The notes beneath the pieces were generated by a model. It did not search any database, was not told the DNA's origin, and saw nothing but the letters and a program-made list of their open reading frames with translations. DNA of 52,777 bases from Capnocytophaga cynodegmi DSM 19736. GTDB taxonomy: Bacteria > Bacteroidota > Bacteroidia > Flavobacteriales > Flavobacteriaceae. Position numbers and translations under genes: made by a program. Location: positions 1 to 52,777 of the forward strand of contig NZ_KB900739.1 of assembly GCF_000379185.1 (NCBI RefSeq), given 5' to 3'. Numbering within the stretch: position 1 is the stretch's first letter; every line of letters starts with the position of its first letter. Shown here piece by piece: positions 34,651 to 42,912 of this stretch.

Positions 34651-35331
34651 ATGATTAAAAGAACTAATTTATCCCCACTTCGTTTGATGGCTTTTGCCCA
34701 AACGATGAAGAATGTGAAAACATTTTTGGAAAATGAATCTGACCTTTCTGGTTTAGGGCTTTCGGGAGTGAAAACAGAATTCGACGATGCTTTCGATGCT
34801 TTGGAAAATGCAATGAAGCCCGTACGAAAAAATGAACATACCAAAACATTGGCTGAATTGGACTCGGAACGCGATGCGATTTTCACAGGGCTGAAACAAT
34901 ACGCTCTTTCATTTTTGAATTTCCCTGATGAGGCAAAAAGGAAGTCAGCACAGCGTATCGAAGCTATTTTTGAGTCTTACGGAAAGGATGTCACCAAACG
35001 AGCCTATCGCGATGCAACAGCGATTATCCGCAACTTGCTTTCGGACTTTGAAAAATCGGAAAATCAATCCCACGTCACTGCTCTTGGCATCACACAATGG
35101 GTAGCACCGCTCAAAGAAGCTAACGAACAATTCGATGTATTGCACAGCAACCGAACGATGGAGCAATCTAAAAAAGAATTAGGCAAAACGCAGGAAGCTC
35201 GTGACGTGATGCAAGGAATGTTCGACAAACTCGGAAAAGCTATCTCGGCAATGGCATTCGTTAACGGAGAAGAAAAGTATCGAAACTTAGCCAATGCCAT
35301 TAATGAGGAAGTAAAACGAGCGTTGTTGTAG
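34651..35331 (+). CDS. DUF6261-like helical protein of unknown function
   Basis: The 226-residue protein is soluble, almost entirely helical and highly charged, without signal peptide or membrane segments. The start MIKRTNLSPLRLMAFAQTMKNVKTFLEN and the C-terminal LGKAISAMAFVNGEEKYRNLANAIN resemble what I know as DUF6261, moderately sure. No catalytic motif is visible. It is monocistronic, preceded by a 430-base region with a 41-bp-phased palindrome array and followed by a hairpin terminator. It sits between cysH and cysD but shows no relation to sulfur metabolism. A second helical protein of similar size and setting is at 42913-43569. Confidence 0.75.
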   Translation: MIKRTNLSPLRLMAFAQTMKNVKTFLENESDLSGLGLSGVKTEFDDAFDALENAMKPVRKNEHTKTLAELDSERDAIFTGLKQYALSFLNFPDEAKRKSAQRIEAIFESYGKDVTKRAYRDATAIIRNLLSDFEKSENQSHVTALGITQWVAPLKEANEQFDVLHSNRTMEQSKKELGKTQEARDVMQGMFDKLGKAISAMAFVNGEEKYRNLANAINEEVKRALL

Positions 35332-35362
35332 TAGTGCAATACGGATTTTATTTTTCATATAG

Positions 35363-35400
35363 GCAACTTGCAAAGTGTTTTTCAAGTTGCAAAAAGTTTT
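35363..35400 (+). terminator. Terminator after the DUF6261-like gene
   Basis: GCAACTTG (35363-35370) pairs with CAAGTTGC (35383-35390) around a 12-base loop. A T-run follows after AAAAAG, so it is slightly atypical. Confidence 0.65.
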
Positions 35401-35543
35401 ATGTGTCTTCTTCTGATGTTTTTCATTAGTTGAACAAACAGAAACAGAAATTCAGTAAAGAAAAATAACAATGATAAGTTTACTTTACTAAGAGATAGAA
35501 AAATTAAAAGGGAAAAAATATAAATAATATTGAACATTCAGAT

Positions 35544-36437
35544 ATGGATTATTTAGAACAATTGGAGGCAGAAGCCATACATATATTCCGCGAGGTTGGT
35601 GGTCAGTTCGAGAAACCGGCGTTGCTTTTCAGTGGTGGGAAAGACTCCATCGTGTTGGTACACTTGGCTTTGAAGGCGTTTCGTCCGTGTAAGTTTCCGT
35701 TTCCGCTTGTGCATATCGATACGGGGCATAATTTCCAAGAAGCGTTGGACTTTCGCGATAATTTAGTGAAGAAACTCGGTGAGCGACTTATCGTCCGCAA
35801 GGTAGAAGACACCATTAAAGCAAAGGGCTTGACCGAACCCAAAGGAAAGTTTGCAAGTCGTAATGCCTTACAGTCCTACACTTTGTTGGATACCATCGAA
35901 GAATTTGAGTTTGATGCTTGTATCGGTGGAGCAAGACGCGATGAGGAGAAAGCTCGTGCCAAGGAACGAATTTTTTCCGTGCGTGACGACTTTGGCGGTT
36001 GGGACCCGAAATTACAACGCCCCGAGCTTTGGCACACCTATAACGGAAAGATACACAAAGGCGAAAACGTGCGTGTGTTTCCTATTAGCAATTGGACGGA
36101 GTTGGACGTTTGGAACTACATTCGTCGTGAAAAAATAGAGTTACCGAGTGTGTATTTCTCGCACGAACGCGAAGTAATTGACCACAACGGACAGCTAATT
36201 GCCGTTTCGCCATATATTCAGATTGACGAAAATGACGTGATAGTAAAACGCAAAGTACGTTACCGAACCGTTGGAGATATGACCTGTACGGCAGCGGTAG
36301 AGTCCGAAGCCTATCAGATTGATGATATTATCAACGAAATTATCGCCACCCGAACCAGTGAACGAGGAGAAACCCGAATTGACGACCGCATCTCCGAAGC
36401 CGCAATGGAAGACAGAAAAAAAAGCGGATATTTTTAA
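35544..36437 (+). CDS. cysD: Sulfate adenylyltransferase subunit 2
   Basis: With CysN it forms ATP sulfurylase, which makes APS from sulfate and ATP. The PP-loop SGGKDSIVLVHLALKAF binds ATP, followed by FPLVHIDTGHNFQEAL and the GGARRDEEKARAKERIFS segment, all diagnostic. The C-terminus TRTSERGETRIDDRISEAAMEDRKKSGYF is the conserved end. 297 residues, full length. cysN follows after 80 bases. No obvious SAM or other riboswitch is visible in the 150 bases upstream. Confidence 0.97.
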   Translation: MDYLEQLEAEAIHIFREVGGQFEKPALLFSGGKDSIVLVHLALKAFRPCKFPFPLVHIDTGHNFQEALDFRDNLVKKLGERLIVRKVEDTIKAKGLTEPKGKFASRNALQSYTLLDTIEEFEFDACIGGARRDEEKARAKERIFSVRDDFGGWDPKLQRPELWHTYNGKIHKGENVRVFPISNWTELDVWNYIRREKIELPSVYFSHEREVIDHNGQLIAVSPYIQIDENDVIVKRKVRYRTVGDMTCTAAVESEAYQIDDIINEIIATRTSERGETRIDDRISEAAMEDRKKSGYF

Positions 36438-36517
36438 TAAAAAATAGTGATTTTTTCTTCAGAATTTATCAAGAAGAAAAGAAGTAACATATAAACAAAT
36501 TAAATCGTTAAAAATAA

Positions 36518-37759
36518 ATGGATATATTACGATTTTTAACAGCTGGAAGCGTAGACGACGGGAAAAGTACACTTATTGGACGACTTTTGTACGACAGCAA
36601 AAATATTTTGATTGACCAAATGGAGGCTTTGGAACGCAGCTCCAAGAATAGAGAAGACGGAAGCGTAGATTTGGCATTGCTAACCGACGGGCTTCGGGCT
36701 GAGCGAGAGCAAGGTATCACGATTGATGTCGCTTATAAATATTTTTCAACTCCAAAGCGAAAATTTATCATCGCTGACGCTCCAGGGCATATTCAGTACA
36801 CCCGAAATATGGTTACGGGAGCCTCGAATGCAGATTTGATAATTATTCTCATCGACGCTCGAAATGGCGTGATTGAACAAACAAAGAGACATTCCATCAT
36901 TGCATCGCTCCTGAATATTCCGCACGTATTGGTTGCGATTAATAAAATGGACTTAGTTGACTTCTCTCAACAAAGATTTGAAGAGATTAAAACCGAATAT
37001 CAGAAAGTTGCAAAAGCTCTTGAGTTTAAAAATGTTGAATTTATCCCTATAAGTGCTTTGAAAGGCGATAATATCGTAGATAAATCAACGCAGATGGATT
37101 GGTACAAAGGAGATTCTTTATTAGAAAGGTTGGAAACGGTGGAATTGCAATCGTCCGTTAATTTGACAAATGCTCGTTTTCCGGTGCAGTTGGTTCTTCG
37201 CCCACAAACAGAGCAATACCACGATTACAGAGGGTATGCAGGGAAAGTAGAGAGCGGTACTTTCCGGAAAGGTGATAAAGTGAAGATATATCCTTCCCAA
37301 ATTGAAGCTACTGTATCATTCGTTGAGGTAGGAAACCAAGAAGTAGAACAGATTTATGCTCCTCAGAGTGCTGTAATTCATCTCGAAGAAGATGTAGACA
37401 TTAGTCGAGGGTCATTAATTGCTAAGGAAGATGATTTGATAAAATTTTCTAACGAAATTGAAGCTACGATTTGTTGGATGGACGAACGCCCAATGAATGT
37501 AGGCGGACGCTATTTGTTGCAGTACAATACTCGCGTGGTAAATGCAATCGTAAAAGAGATTAAGGAAAGAATTGACGTAAATACGCTCGAAAGATTTGCC
37601 GACGTAACGTCAGTTTCGTTAAATGAAGTAGTTACAGTGAAATTGAAAACTTCAGCTCCGTTAGCGTATGATAGCTACAAAGAACTTCGCGAAACAGGAA
37701 GTGCAATATTAATCGACCAGACGAGTTTAGTAACCGTTGCGGCTGTTCTCTTTAAATAA
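36518..37759 (+). CDS. cysN: Sulfate adenylyltransferase subunit 1 (GTPase)
   Basis: A translation-factor-like GTPase that drives APS synthesis by CysD. G1 is GSVDDGKST, the switch region is REQGITIDVAYKYF, G3 is DAPGH and G4 is NKMD, as in EF-Tu. Two beta-barrel domains follow (about 215-413). The protein ends at 413 residues, so the APS kinase (CysC) domain that is fused in CysNC proteins is absent. This agrees with cysH being of the APS-reductase type. A strong terminator follows. Confidence 0.97.
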   Translation: MDILRFLTAGSVDDGKSTLIGRLLYDSKNILIDQMEALERSSKNREDGSVDLALLTDGLRAEREQGITIDVAYKYFSTPKRKFIIADAPGHIQYTRNMVTGASNADLIIILIDARNGVIEQTKRHSIIASLLNIPHVLVAINKMDLVDFSQQRFEEIKTEYQKVAKALEFKNVEFIPISALKGDNIVDKSTQMDWYKGDSLLERLETVELQSSVNLTNARFPVQLVLRPQTEQYHDYRGYAGKVESGTFRKGDKVKIYPSQIEATVSFVEVGNQEVEQIYAPQSAVIHLEEDVDISRGSLIAKEDDLIKFSNEIEATICWMDERPMNVGGRYLLQYNTRVVNAIVKEIKERIDVNTLERFADVTSVSLNEVVTVKLKTSAPLAYDSYKELRETGSAILIDQTSLVTVAAVLFK

Positions 37760-37774
37760 AAACGAATTCGATAT

Positions 37775-37806
37775 AAAAAAGCTGTCTTTTTAGACAGCTT
37801 TTTTGT
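37775..37806. terminator. Bidirectional terminator between cysN and hemD
   Basis: AAAAGCTGTC pairs with GACAGCTTTT around a TTTTTA loop, with A/T runs at both sides. It is 16 bases after cysN and 24 bases beyond the convergent hemD stop. Confidence 0.9.
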
Positions 37807-37829
37807 TTTTGAATAAAAAATGAATAAAA

Positions 37830-38489
37830 TTATTCAATAAAGTGTGCGATAACACATTCTATGAGGCTATCAATAGTAGGTTTTTCTGAAATAATATAAT
37901 TTTTTGTATGTTTTGATGCTTCTTCTGCGGTTGTTCTGCCAATACAAAATATAACTTCATCAGAAAAACTATTTTGTTGTAAAAAACTTTGAATTCCAGA
38001 TGGGCTGAAAAATAATATCGCTTTTTGCGGAGAATTTACTTTCTCGGAATGCAGAATGGTTTTGTAAACTTGTATTTCGTTATGTGATATTTGGTTGTTT
38101 CTTAATACGTTTGGTAAAACATCACGTCGTAAATTTCCTGAGAAGAAAGTTATTCTATTTTTTGCACAATGCTGCTTGATGTAGTTACCTAAATCGGTTG
38201 CATATTCTTCATAATGAAGTACTTTCAAATTATTTTCCGACAGAAGTTTAGCCGTTTTTTCTCCTACGCATATACAAGGTATTGATTTTAAAGAATCCTT
38301 TTTGGGGTGTTGCAAAACGCTTTTTATGGCATTCTGGCTGGTAAAAAGTAGTAAATCGCCTATGTCTTTAAGCTCAAATTCAACGGAATGAGTCTGAATG
38401 AAGTCAATTTCGGTAACAGAAAAACCTTGTTTCAGTAATTTGCTCTTCTGTTGGTCAGATAATATTCTGGTTGATAATATGGGTGTCAT
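37830..38489 (-). CDS. hemD: Uroporphyrinogen-III synthase
   Basis: It closes and inverts ring D of hydroxymethylbilane to give uroporphyrinogen III, for heme and siroheme. The fold is recognisable from LLLFTSQNAIKSVL, CICVGEKTAKLL, ITFFSGNLRRDVLPNVL, QVYKTI and LFFSPSGIQSFL with CIGRTTAEEA, the usual order for HemD. Sequence conservation in this family is low, so the call rests on this pattern and the length (219). It overlaps the folK-kinase gene by four bases (ATGA), implying translational coupling. Siroheme would be needed for sulfite reductase, but that gene is not in this window. Confidence 0.9.
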   Translation of the reverse strand: MTPILSTRILSDQQKSKLLKQGFSVTEIDFIQTHSVEFELKDIGDLLLFTSQNAIKSVLQHPKKDSLKSIPCICVGEKTAKLLSENNLKVLHYEEYATDLGNYIKQHCAKNRITFFSGNLRRDVLPNVLRNNQISHNEIQVYKTILHSEKVNSPQKAILFFSPSGIQSFLQQNSFSDEVIFCIGRTTAEEASKHTKNYIISEKPTIDSLIECVIAHFIE

Positions 38490-39634
38490 TTTTGGGATGT
38501 TTCTCTTGAAAAATTGCTTATTTTCTCAATAATAAACTCGTAATCGGACTGATTTTTCACAAAATCTAACTCGGTAACATCAATAATTAGAGAATTTACG
38601 TCATTATTCTTCTGAATGAAGTCCAAATATCCGTGGTGAATTTGATTTAAGTATTCTTTTGAGATATTTTGTTCGTACGTTCTTCCTCTTTTCTTGATAT
38701 TCTCAATCAATCTGTCAGTGCTTTGATATAGAAAGATGTACAAATCAGGCTTTACGATTTGGTTGTATAAAATGTAAAAAAGCTTTCGATATAGTACGAA
38801 TTCATCTTCTGTCAGAGTTACTTGCGAAAATATCAACGATTTGAAAATATCATAATCCGAGACGATAAAAGGCTTGAACAGATTGGTTTGTGCCAATTGC
38901 TCTGACATTTGCTGATAGCGTTCGGTAAGGAAAGACATCTCCAAAGTAAAGCCATACTGCTTTGGATTTTCGTAAAACTTCGGTAAAAACGGATTATCTG
39001 AGAAGCGTTCCAATATAAGACGTACATTAAAATCCTCTGCTATTTTGGTGGATAATGTCGTTTTTCCTGAGCCAATATTTCCTTCGATTGCAATATAATT
39101 ATAATGCCTGAAAGGACAATTTTGGTTAGGAATACTGATTTTATCACTAATTTTTGTTATTTGTGAGGTGTCGTTTGTGTTTTTAATGAGTTCTTCAACA
39201 GACTGTTGCAAAGTGGGGTGTTTTTTTTCTGGTGCAATATCTGCCAGAGGAAATAAAACGAACTTTCGGTTTTGAATTTGAGGGTGCGGAATTTGTAAAT
39301 CTTCAGTTTTTATGATTTTATCATCAAAGAAAAGAATATCCAAATCAATACTTCGGGGTTGATAGCTTTCCGTATTAGCATTTCTTACTCGTCCTAATTC
39401 TTTTTCAATACTCAAAAGTTTTTGAAGTGTTTTTTCAGGAGAAAGAGTGGTTTCGGTAAGCAAACAAATATTGTAAAAATTGTTACTTGTAAATCCCCAA
39501 GCGGGTGTTTCATAAATGGGAGAAACTTTAACGATACTTCCAATTTGTTGATTTATAGCGTTTGTAGCAGACTGCAAGTAGGATTTTCTATCTCCGATAT
39601 TACTTCCTAATGATATGTATACTTGATGTTTCAT
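38486..39634 (-). CDS. folK: Fusion of HPPK (FolK) and a deoxynucleoside kinase
   Basis: Residues about 1-160 are 6-hydroxymethyl-7,8-dihydropterin pyrophosphokinase: YISLGSNIGDRKSYL, PIYETPAWGF, ELGRVRN and RSIDLDILFFDD. Residues about 180-382 are a kinase of the deoxyadenosine/deoxyguanosine type, with P-loop GNIGSGKT at 185-192, ERFSDNPFLPKFYENP, and the RGRTYEQNISKEYL lid. One polypeptide thus does a folate step and nucleoside salvage. The preferred ATG 39634 (382 residues) lies nine bases after a -7 box, so the mRNA has almost no leader. A longer in-frame extension would run through that promoter. hemD overlaps by four bases. Confidence 0.93.
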   Translation of the reverse strand: MKHQVYISLGSNIGDRKSYLQSATNAINQQIGSIVKVSPIYETPAWGFTSNNFYNICLLTETTLSPEKTLQKLLSIEKELGRVRNANTESYQPRSIDLDILFFDDKIIKTEDLQIPHPQIQNRKFVLFPLADIAPEKKHPTLQQSVEELIKNTNDTSQITKISDKISIPNQNCPFRHYNYIAIEGNIGSGKTTLSTKIAEDFNVRLILERFSDNPFLPKFYENPKQYGFTLEMSFLTERYQQMSEQLAQTNLFKPFIVSDYDIFKSLIFSQVTLTEDEFVLYRKLFYILYNQIVKPDLYIFLYQSTDRLIENIKKRGRTYEQNISKEYLNQIHHGYLDFIQKNNDVNSLIIDVTELDFVKNQSDYEFIIEKISNFSRETSQK

Positions 39635-39642
39635 ATTGTTGG

Positions 39643-39650
39643 CAAAAATA
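39643..39650 (-). promoter_or_regulatory. -7 box for the folK-kinase gene
   Basis: CAAAAATA reads TATTTTTG on the minus strand. The predicted mRNA would start only a few bases before the ATG, i.e. nearly leaderless. Confidence 0.55.
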
Positions 39651-39695
39651 AATATTAAAGTGAAAAATGTAAAACGAAAAGTGAAAAGTTTTTCG

Positions 39696-39703
39696 TAATT
39701 TTG
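39696..39703 (+). promoter_or_regulatory. -7 box for upp
   Basis: TAATTTTG, 21 bases before the upp ATG and divergent from the folK-kinase promoter. Confidence 0.55.
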
Positions 39704-39723
39704 CGGGAACAAAAACCAAAATT

Positions 39724-40380
39724 ATGATTATACATCATTTAGGGGAAAAGCCCTCGATTTTGAACCAATTTATCGCTGAACTAAGAGATGTAAAAGTTCA
39801 GAAAGATCGTATGCGTTTTCGAAAAAATTTGGAACGTATTGGTGAAGTACTTTGCTATGAAATGAGTAAAACGATTGATTATCAAAGTGAAAATATAACA
39901 ACACCATTAGGTGAAAAAGAAGTTTTGTTACCTAAAGATGAAATTGTAATATGTTCTATACTTCGTGCTGGATTGGCATTACATCAAGGATTAATAAACT
40001 TTTTTGATTGTGCGGATAATGCATTCATTTCGGCTTATCGCAAACACACATCTGAAACAGAATTTGATATTTCAGTAGAATATTTGGCTTCACCCTCATT
40101 GGAAGGAAAAATTTTGTTTCTTGCTGACCCAATGTTGGCAACGGGGCGTTCGTTTGTGAATGTTTACGAAGCATTGGGCGGACTCGGAAAGCCTAAACAA
40201 GTACATTTGTTTGCTGTAATAGGAGCAGAGCAAGGTATTGAATACGTGAAAGATAAATTTCCAGAAGATACACACCTTTGGATCGCAACTATCGACCCTA
40301 AACTAAATGAAAAAGGCTATATTGTTCCTGGTTTAGGAGATGCTGGCGATTTGGCTTTTGGAGATAAAATGCAACAGTAG
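39724..40380 (+). CDS. upp: Uracil phosphoribosyltransferase
   Basis: It salvages uracil to UMP with PRPP. The PRPP-binding motif is LFLADPMLATGRS, the uracil-binding segment near the end is GYIVPGLGDAGDLAFG, and CSILRAGLALHQGL is also family-typical. The 218 residues are full length. The last 48 bases overlap the convergent DUF6427 gene, so the two mRNAs are mutually antisense at their 3' ends. It is divergent from the folK-kinase gene. Confidence 0.95.
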   Translation: MIIHHLGEKPSILNQFIAELRDVKVQKDRMRFRKNLERIGEVLCYEMSKTIDYQSENITTPLGEKEVLLPKDEIVICSILRAGLALHQGLINFFDCADNAFISAYRKHTSETEFDISVEYLASPSLEGKILFLADPMLATGRSFVNVYEALGGLGKPKQVHLFAVIGAEQGIEYVKDKFPEDTHLWIATIDPKLNEKGYIVPGLGDAGDLAFGDKMQQ

Positions 40381-41262
40381 GATTGCCAAAGGAATAGTTA
40401 AAAAAATCCACAGAATAGTCTCTTTTAGCCAGGTTCGTTCTATATTTTCAATATAAAGAGCAAATAAAATGGAAAGAGGTGCGAATATAAAAATGATTTC
40501 GTTGGAGAAAAAAACTACCATCAGCCCAACCAACAAAAATTGTATGATTACTTGGCTACTTCCTCTGTGATAATAGCTTTTAAAGAAATAAACAACAATA
40601 GAAACTAAAAGCATAATTGCTGTAATTACAAGAGGAACAAGATTGGGCAAGAACATTATTTTGTTATAATCGTGTGACCATAGTTTGTTGATTTCAGGTA
40701 AATTAAAAGGAATATTAAGCAATATTAATCCCGTAGAAAACAAAATTCCTATACAAAAAAGTGCTACAAATGGGATTAACCAATATTTTCTCTTTTTTGA
40801 ACCATAAAAGAGTAATGATATCCAAACATTCAACAGAAATATGAACGCCCAAGTGTGAAGTAATCCCGCACAAATGATTAAAAAAGAAGCATCAAAGATT
40901 TTTTGAGGAATGTTTTCTTCAGTTTTCAAAGTCATAACTCTCCAGATGGCAATTACAATCAGTAAATTAGAAAGACAGAGAAAAAAATTGTTGTATACAT
41001 CTGGAAAAATCGTTGAAAAGAAGCCAAAAAAGAAAATGGAATAAGAATTATTTTCCGTGAGTTCATTCCATTGGTCGATTACGTTTAGGAAGAAGACTGA
41101 AACAAATAAAGCCAAGAAAGCACTTACTCTCAGTAGTAAATTACTTGGATTCCACGAATCTTCAAAAATAAAAACATCATACAAGAAAAATCCAGCAAAT
41201 AACGCAAAGAAAATTATGAACGGATTTACAGATTTTTTATTTTCGAATTGATTTGAAATCAT
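40333..41262 (-). CDS. DUF6427-like multi-pass membrane protein
   Basis: The 309-residue integral membrane protein has about eight to ten hydrophobic segments, beginning at residue 14 (PFIIFFALFAGFFLYDVFIF) and ending close to the C-terminus. Several charged loops separate them. The resemblance to DUF6427, often found next to upp in Flavobacteriia, is from memory, so the family name is moderately sure and the function unknown. The 3' end lies inside the upp coding region on the opposite strand (48 bases), which is uncommon. No clear promoter box is seen just upstream. Confidence 0.78.
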   Translation of the reverse strand: MISNQFENKKSVNPFIIFFALFAGFFLYDVFIFEDSWNPSNLLLRVSAFLALFVSVFFLNVIDQWNELTENNSYSIFFFGFFSTIFPDVYNNFFLCLSNLLIVIAIWRVMTLKTEENIPQKIFDASFLIICAGLLHTWAFIFLLNVWISLLFYGSKKRKYWLIPFVALFCIGILFSTGLILLNIPFNLPEINKLWSHDYNKIMFLPNLVPLVITAIMLLVSIVVYFFKSYYHRGSSQVIIQFLLVGLMVVFFSNEIIFIFAPLSILFALYIENIERTWLKETILWIFLTIPLAILLLHFISKSQIASIS

Positions 41263-41309
41263 AAACTATATGAAATAATTTGAGAATAGATGCGTGAAAT
41301 ATTTATTGT

Positions 41310-41831
41310 TTAATTGCTGATGGTCAAAGAGTTTCCTGCTACTGAAATAGCGTAATTTAACAAAGGATATTGTTGTTCTGGGCTATTCGTTTTGATAATA
41401 CTTCCGTTTACTAAGTTGTAAACATTTCCATCGCAAGGACAGATTACAAATATGTAAGATTTTGTGTCGCCATCGCAAGATGTAAAGTCATTTTCACCTT
41501 TTGAAGCACATTTCAGCCTTTCGCAATTTGACGGATTCCGGTTAGGACAAGCAGCCTCCCAAGCCACAAATCGATTATTTCCTAAACTGCTAACAAAAAC
41601 GCCTTTGATGCCTATGTTAGGAATATAAATCGTGTTTTGAGGATATTTCAAAGCGTTGTAGGCTGGTAAATCAATATTTATTGTGTAAGAAAAACGAACT
41701 TCTCCTAAATGCGGATTCCTTTCAATTTTTGATTTAGAACAAGACGTTAATGCGAATACTATGAAAATAAAAGCAAAAACAGCCCTCTTCAACCTTACCT
41801 CAAACCTCTTTTGGCAACTCATACAAGTCAT
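41310..41831 (-). CDS. Degenerate Rieske-like lipoprotein without histidine ligands
   Basis: The 173-residue product has a lipoprotein signal (AVFAFIFIVFALTSC). The body resembles a Rieske [2Fe-2S] fold: VAWEAACPNRNPSNCERLKCASK followed by VICPCDGNVYNLVNGS. True Rieske proteins carry C-x-H and C-x-x-H ligands; here the positions read CPN and CPCD, so both histidines are missing and a normal Rieske cluster is unlikely. Extra cysteines (C-N-C, CPC) could hold another metal or form disulfides. The first ATG and the ATG three codons later both precede the signal. It lies 13 bases after a barrel protein gene on the same strand. Confidence 0.7.
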   Translation of the reverse strand: MTCMSCQKRFEVRLKRAVFAFIFIVFALTSCSKSKIERNPHLGEVRFSYTINIDLPAYNALKYPQNTIYIPNIGIKGVFVSSLGNNRFVAWEAACPNRNPSNCERLKCASKGENDFTSCDGDTKSYIFVICPCDGNVYNLVNGSIIKTNSPEQQYPLLNYAISVAGNSLTISN

Positions 41832-41844
41832 TTACTATTAGTTT

Positions 41845-42459
41845 TTAAAAAACATAGCCCACTCCTAAGGATAGAACCGTATTTTTGAAATTGTAATCAG
41901 GACTGAAGCCTGTATTTATCAGCGAACTTTCTTTTGATTCAAGAATGTTTGTTAAACCTTGACTGAATCGAGCTTCAAAGCACCACCCGAAACTTGTTCT
42001 GTAATTCACACCAACAACCAACGACATATCAAAGGAATCCACAGCTTTGCTGCTAACTTCAGTAAACGTTTCATCTTTCTCGAAGGAAAAATCATTGTTG
42101 TTAATCAAGAAATTAAATTGAGGACCGGTGTGTAAACTTAGTCCTTCGTAGATGTTTATTTTAGCCAACGCTGGGGCAGATAAATAGTCCAGAGTAAGAT
42201 TTGCGTTTCCAATGCCTTGCGAACTGATTTTTGCTCCTATTCGAGAATAGGTAGCTTCTGTTTGAAATGAGAAAAACCTTGATAAAGGAAATTCCAAGGT
42301 TACTCCAGCGTAAATGCCGTGTTTGCTTGATATTGAAGAACCATTTGTAGTCTTTCCGCTTAGTGTAGCGTTATTATATCCTGCTCTAACTCCAATATAT
42401 TGAGCTTGTACGTTGGAAAATAAAGCGATTGCGAAAATTAAGAATAGATTTTTTTTCAT
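41845..42459 (-). CDS. Outer-membrane beta-barrel (OmpA/porin-like) protein
   Basis: The 204-residue product has a signal peptide ending NVQAQ and then an amphipathic strand pattern starting YIGVRAGYNNATLSG. Alternating hydrophobic residues and Gly/Ser turns continue to the C-terminal LSLGVGYVF, ending in the Phe typical of outer-membrane barrels. This is the usual outer-membrane-protein-beta-barrel architecture of Bacteroidota with about eight strands. The function is unknown. The Rieske-like lipoprotein gene follows 13 bases later. Confidence 0.88.
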   Translation of the reverse strand: MKKNLFLIFAIALFSNVQAQYIGVRAGYNNATLSGKTTNGSSISSKHGIYAGVTLEFPLSRFFSFQTEATYSRIGAKISSQGIGNANLTLDYLSAPALAKINIYEGLSLHTGPQFNFLINNNDFSFEKDETFTEVSSKAVDSFDMSLVVGVNYRTSFGWCFEARFSQGLTNILESKESSLINTGFSPDYNFKNTVLSLGVGYVF

Positions 42460-42501
42460 CGGTTACTATTTTTAGTATGCATAGTTTTTAAAACATTATG
42501 T

Positions 42502-42732
42502 TTATATCTTCTTGGTTGAAATAATTTTAACGGGACACGCTTTTTGGGCAGCTTCACAAGGCTCTAAAATGTTATCATCGTGCGATTTGAGTGTGAAAAA
42601 ACCCTTCTTCTCCGTAGAGCGAAGCAAAACACTTTTTCCGTCTTTCTTCGACATTTGGAACTGCTCCGGAGCTACTTCAACACAATAATTACACCCAATG
42701 CATTTATCACGCTGTAAGGTTACTACTACCAT
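42502..42732 (-). CDS. Single-cluster 4Fe-4S ferredoxin
   Basis: The 76-residue protein carries CIGCNYCVEVAP with three cysteines near residue 12, and CEAAQKACPV near the C-terminus. This is the arrangement of a single [4Fe-4S] ferredoxin with a partly degenerate second half. It should act as a low-potential electron carrier in the cytoplasm; its partner is not evident. It lies 43 bases before the start of the barrel protein gene on the same strand, so the three minus-strand genes here may be co-transcribed. Confidence 0.92.
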   Translation of the reverse strand: MVVVTLQRDKCIGCNYCVEVAPEQFQMSKKDGKSVLLRSTEKKGFFTLKSHDDNILEPCEAAQKACPVKIISTKKI

Positions 42733-42912
42733 TATTTATTTGTCTTTAAATTGTGTTATAAAAGTACGATGATATTTTTTCGTGTCAGGCTGTTATTTTC
42801 ATCATACTTTATTCATTTTCCAATTTTATAAGTCAACTTATTTAGAAAATTTTCTTTAAGAAAACAAATTATCTTCTATTTGAACCCGTATTTTGTCTTT
42901 TCTAAAAATACA

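Noticed and set aside
35401-35543. SAM or cobalamin riboswitch before cysD
   Set aside because: I looked for conserved riboswitch cores and stem patterns and found none; the stretch is AT-rich without clear pairing.
39635-39712. Longer N-terminus for the folK-kinase fusion
   Set aside because: The extension crosses the promoter region, and the family start is MKHQVYISLGSNIG.
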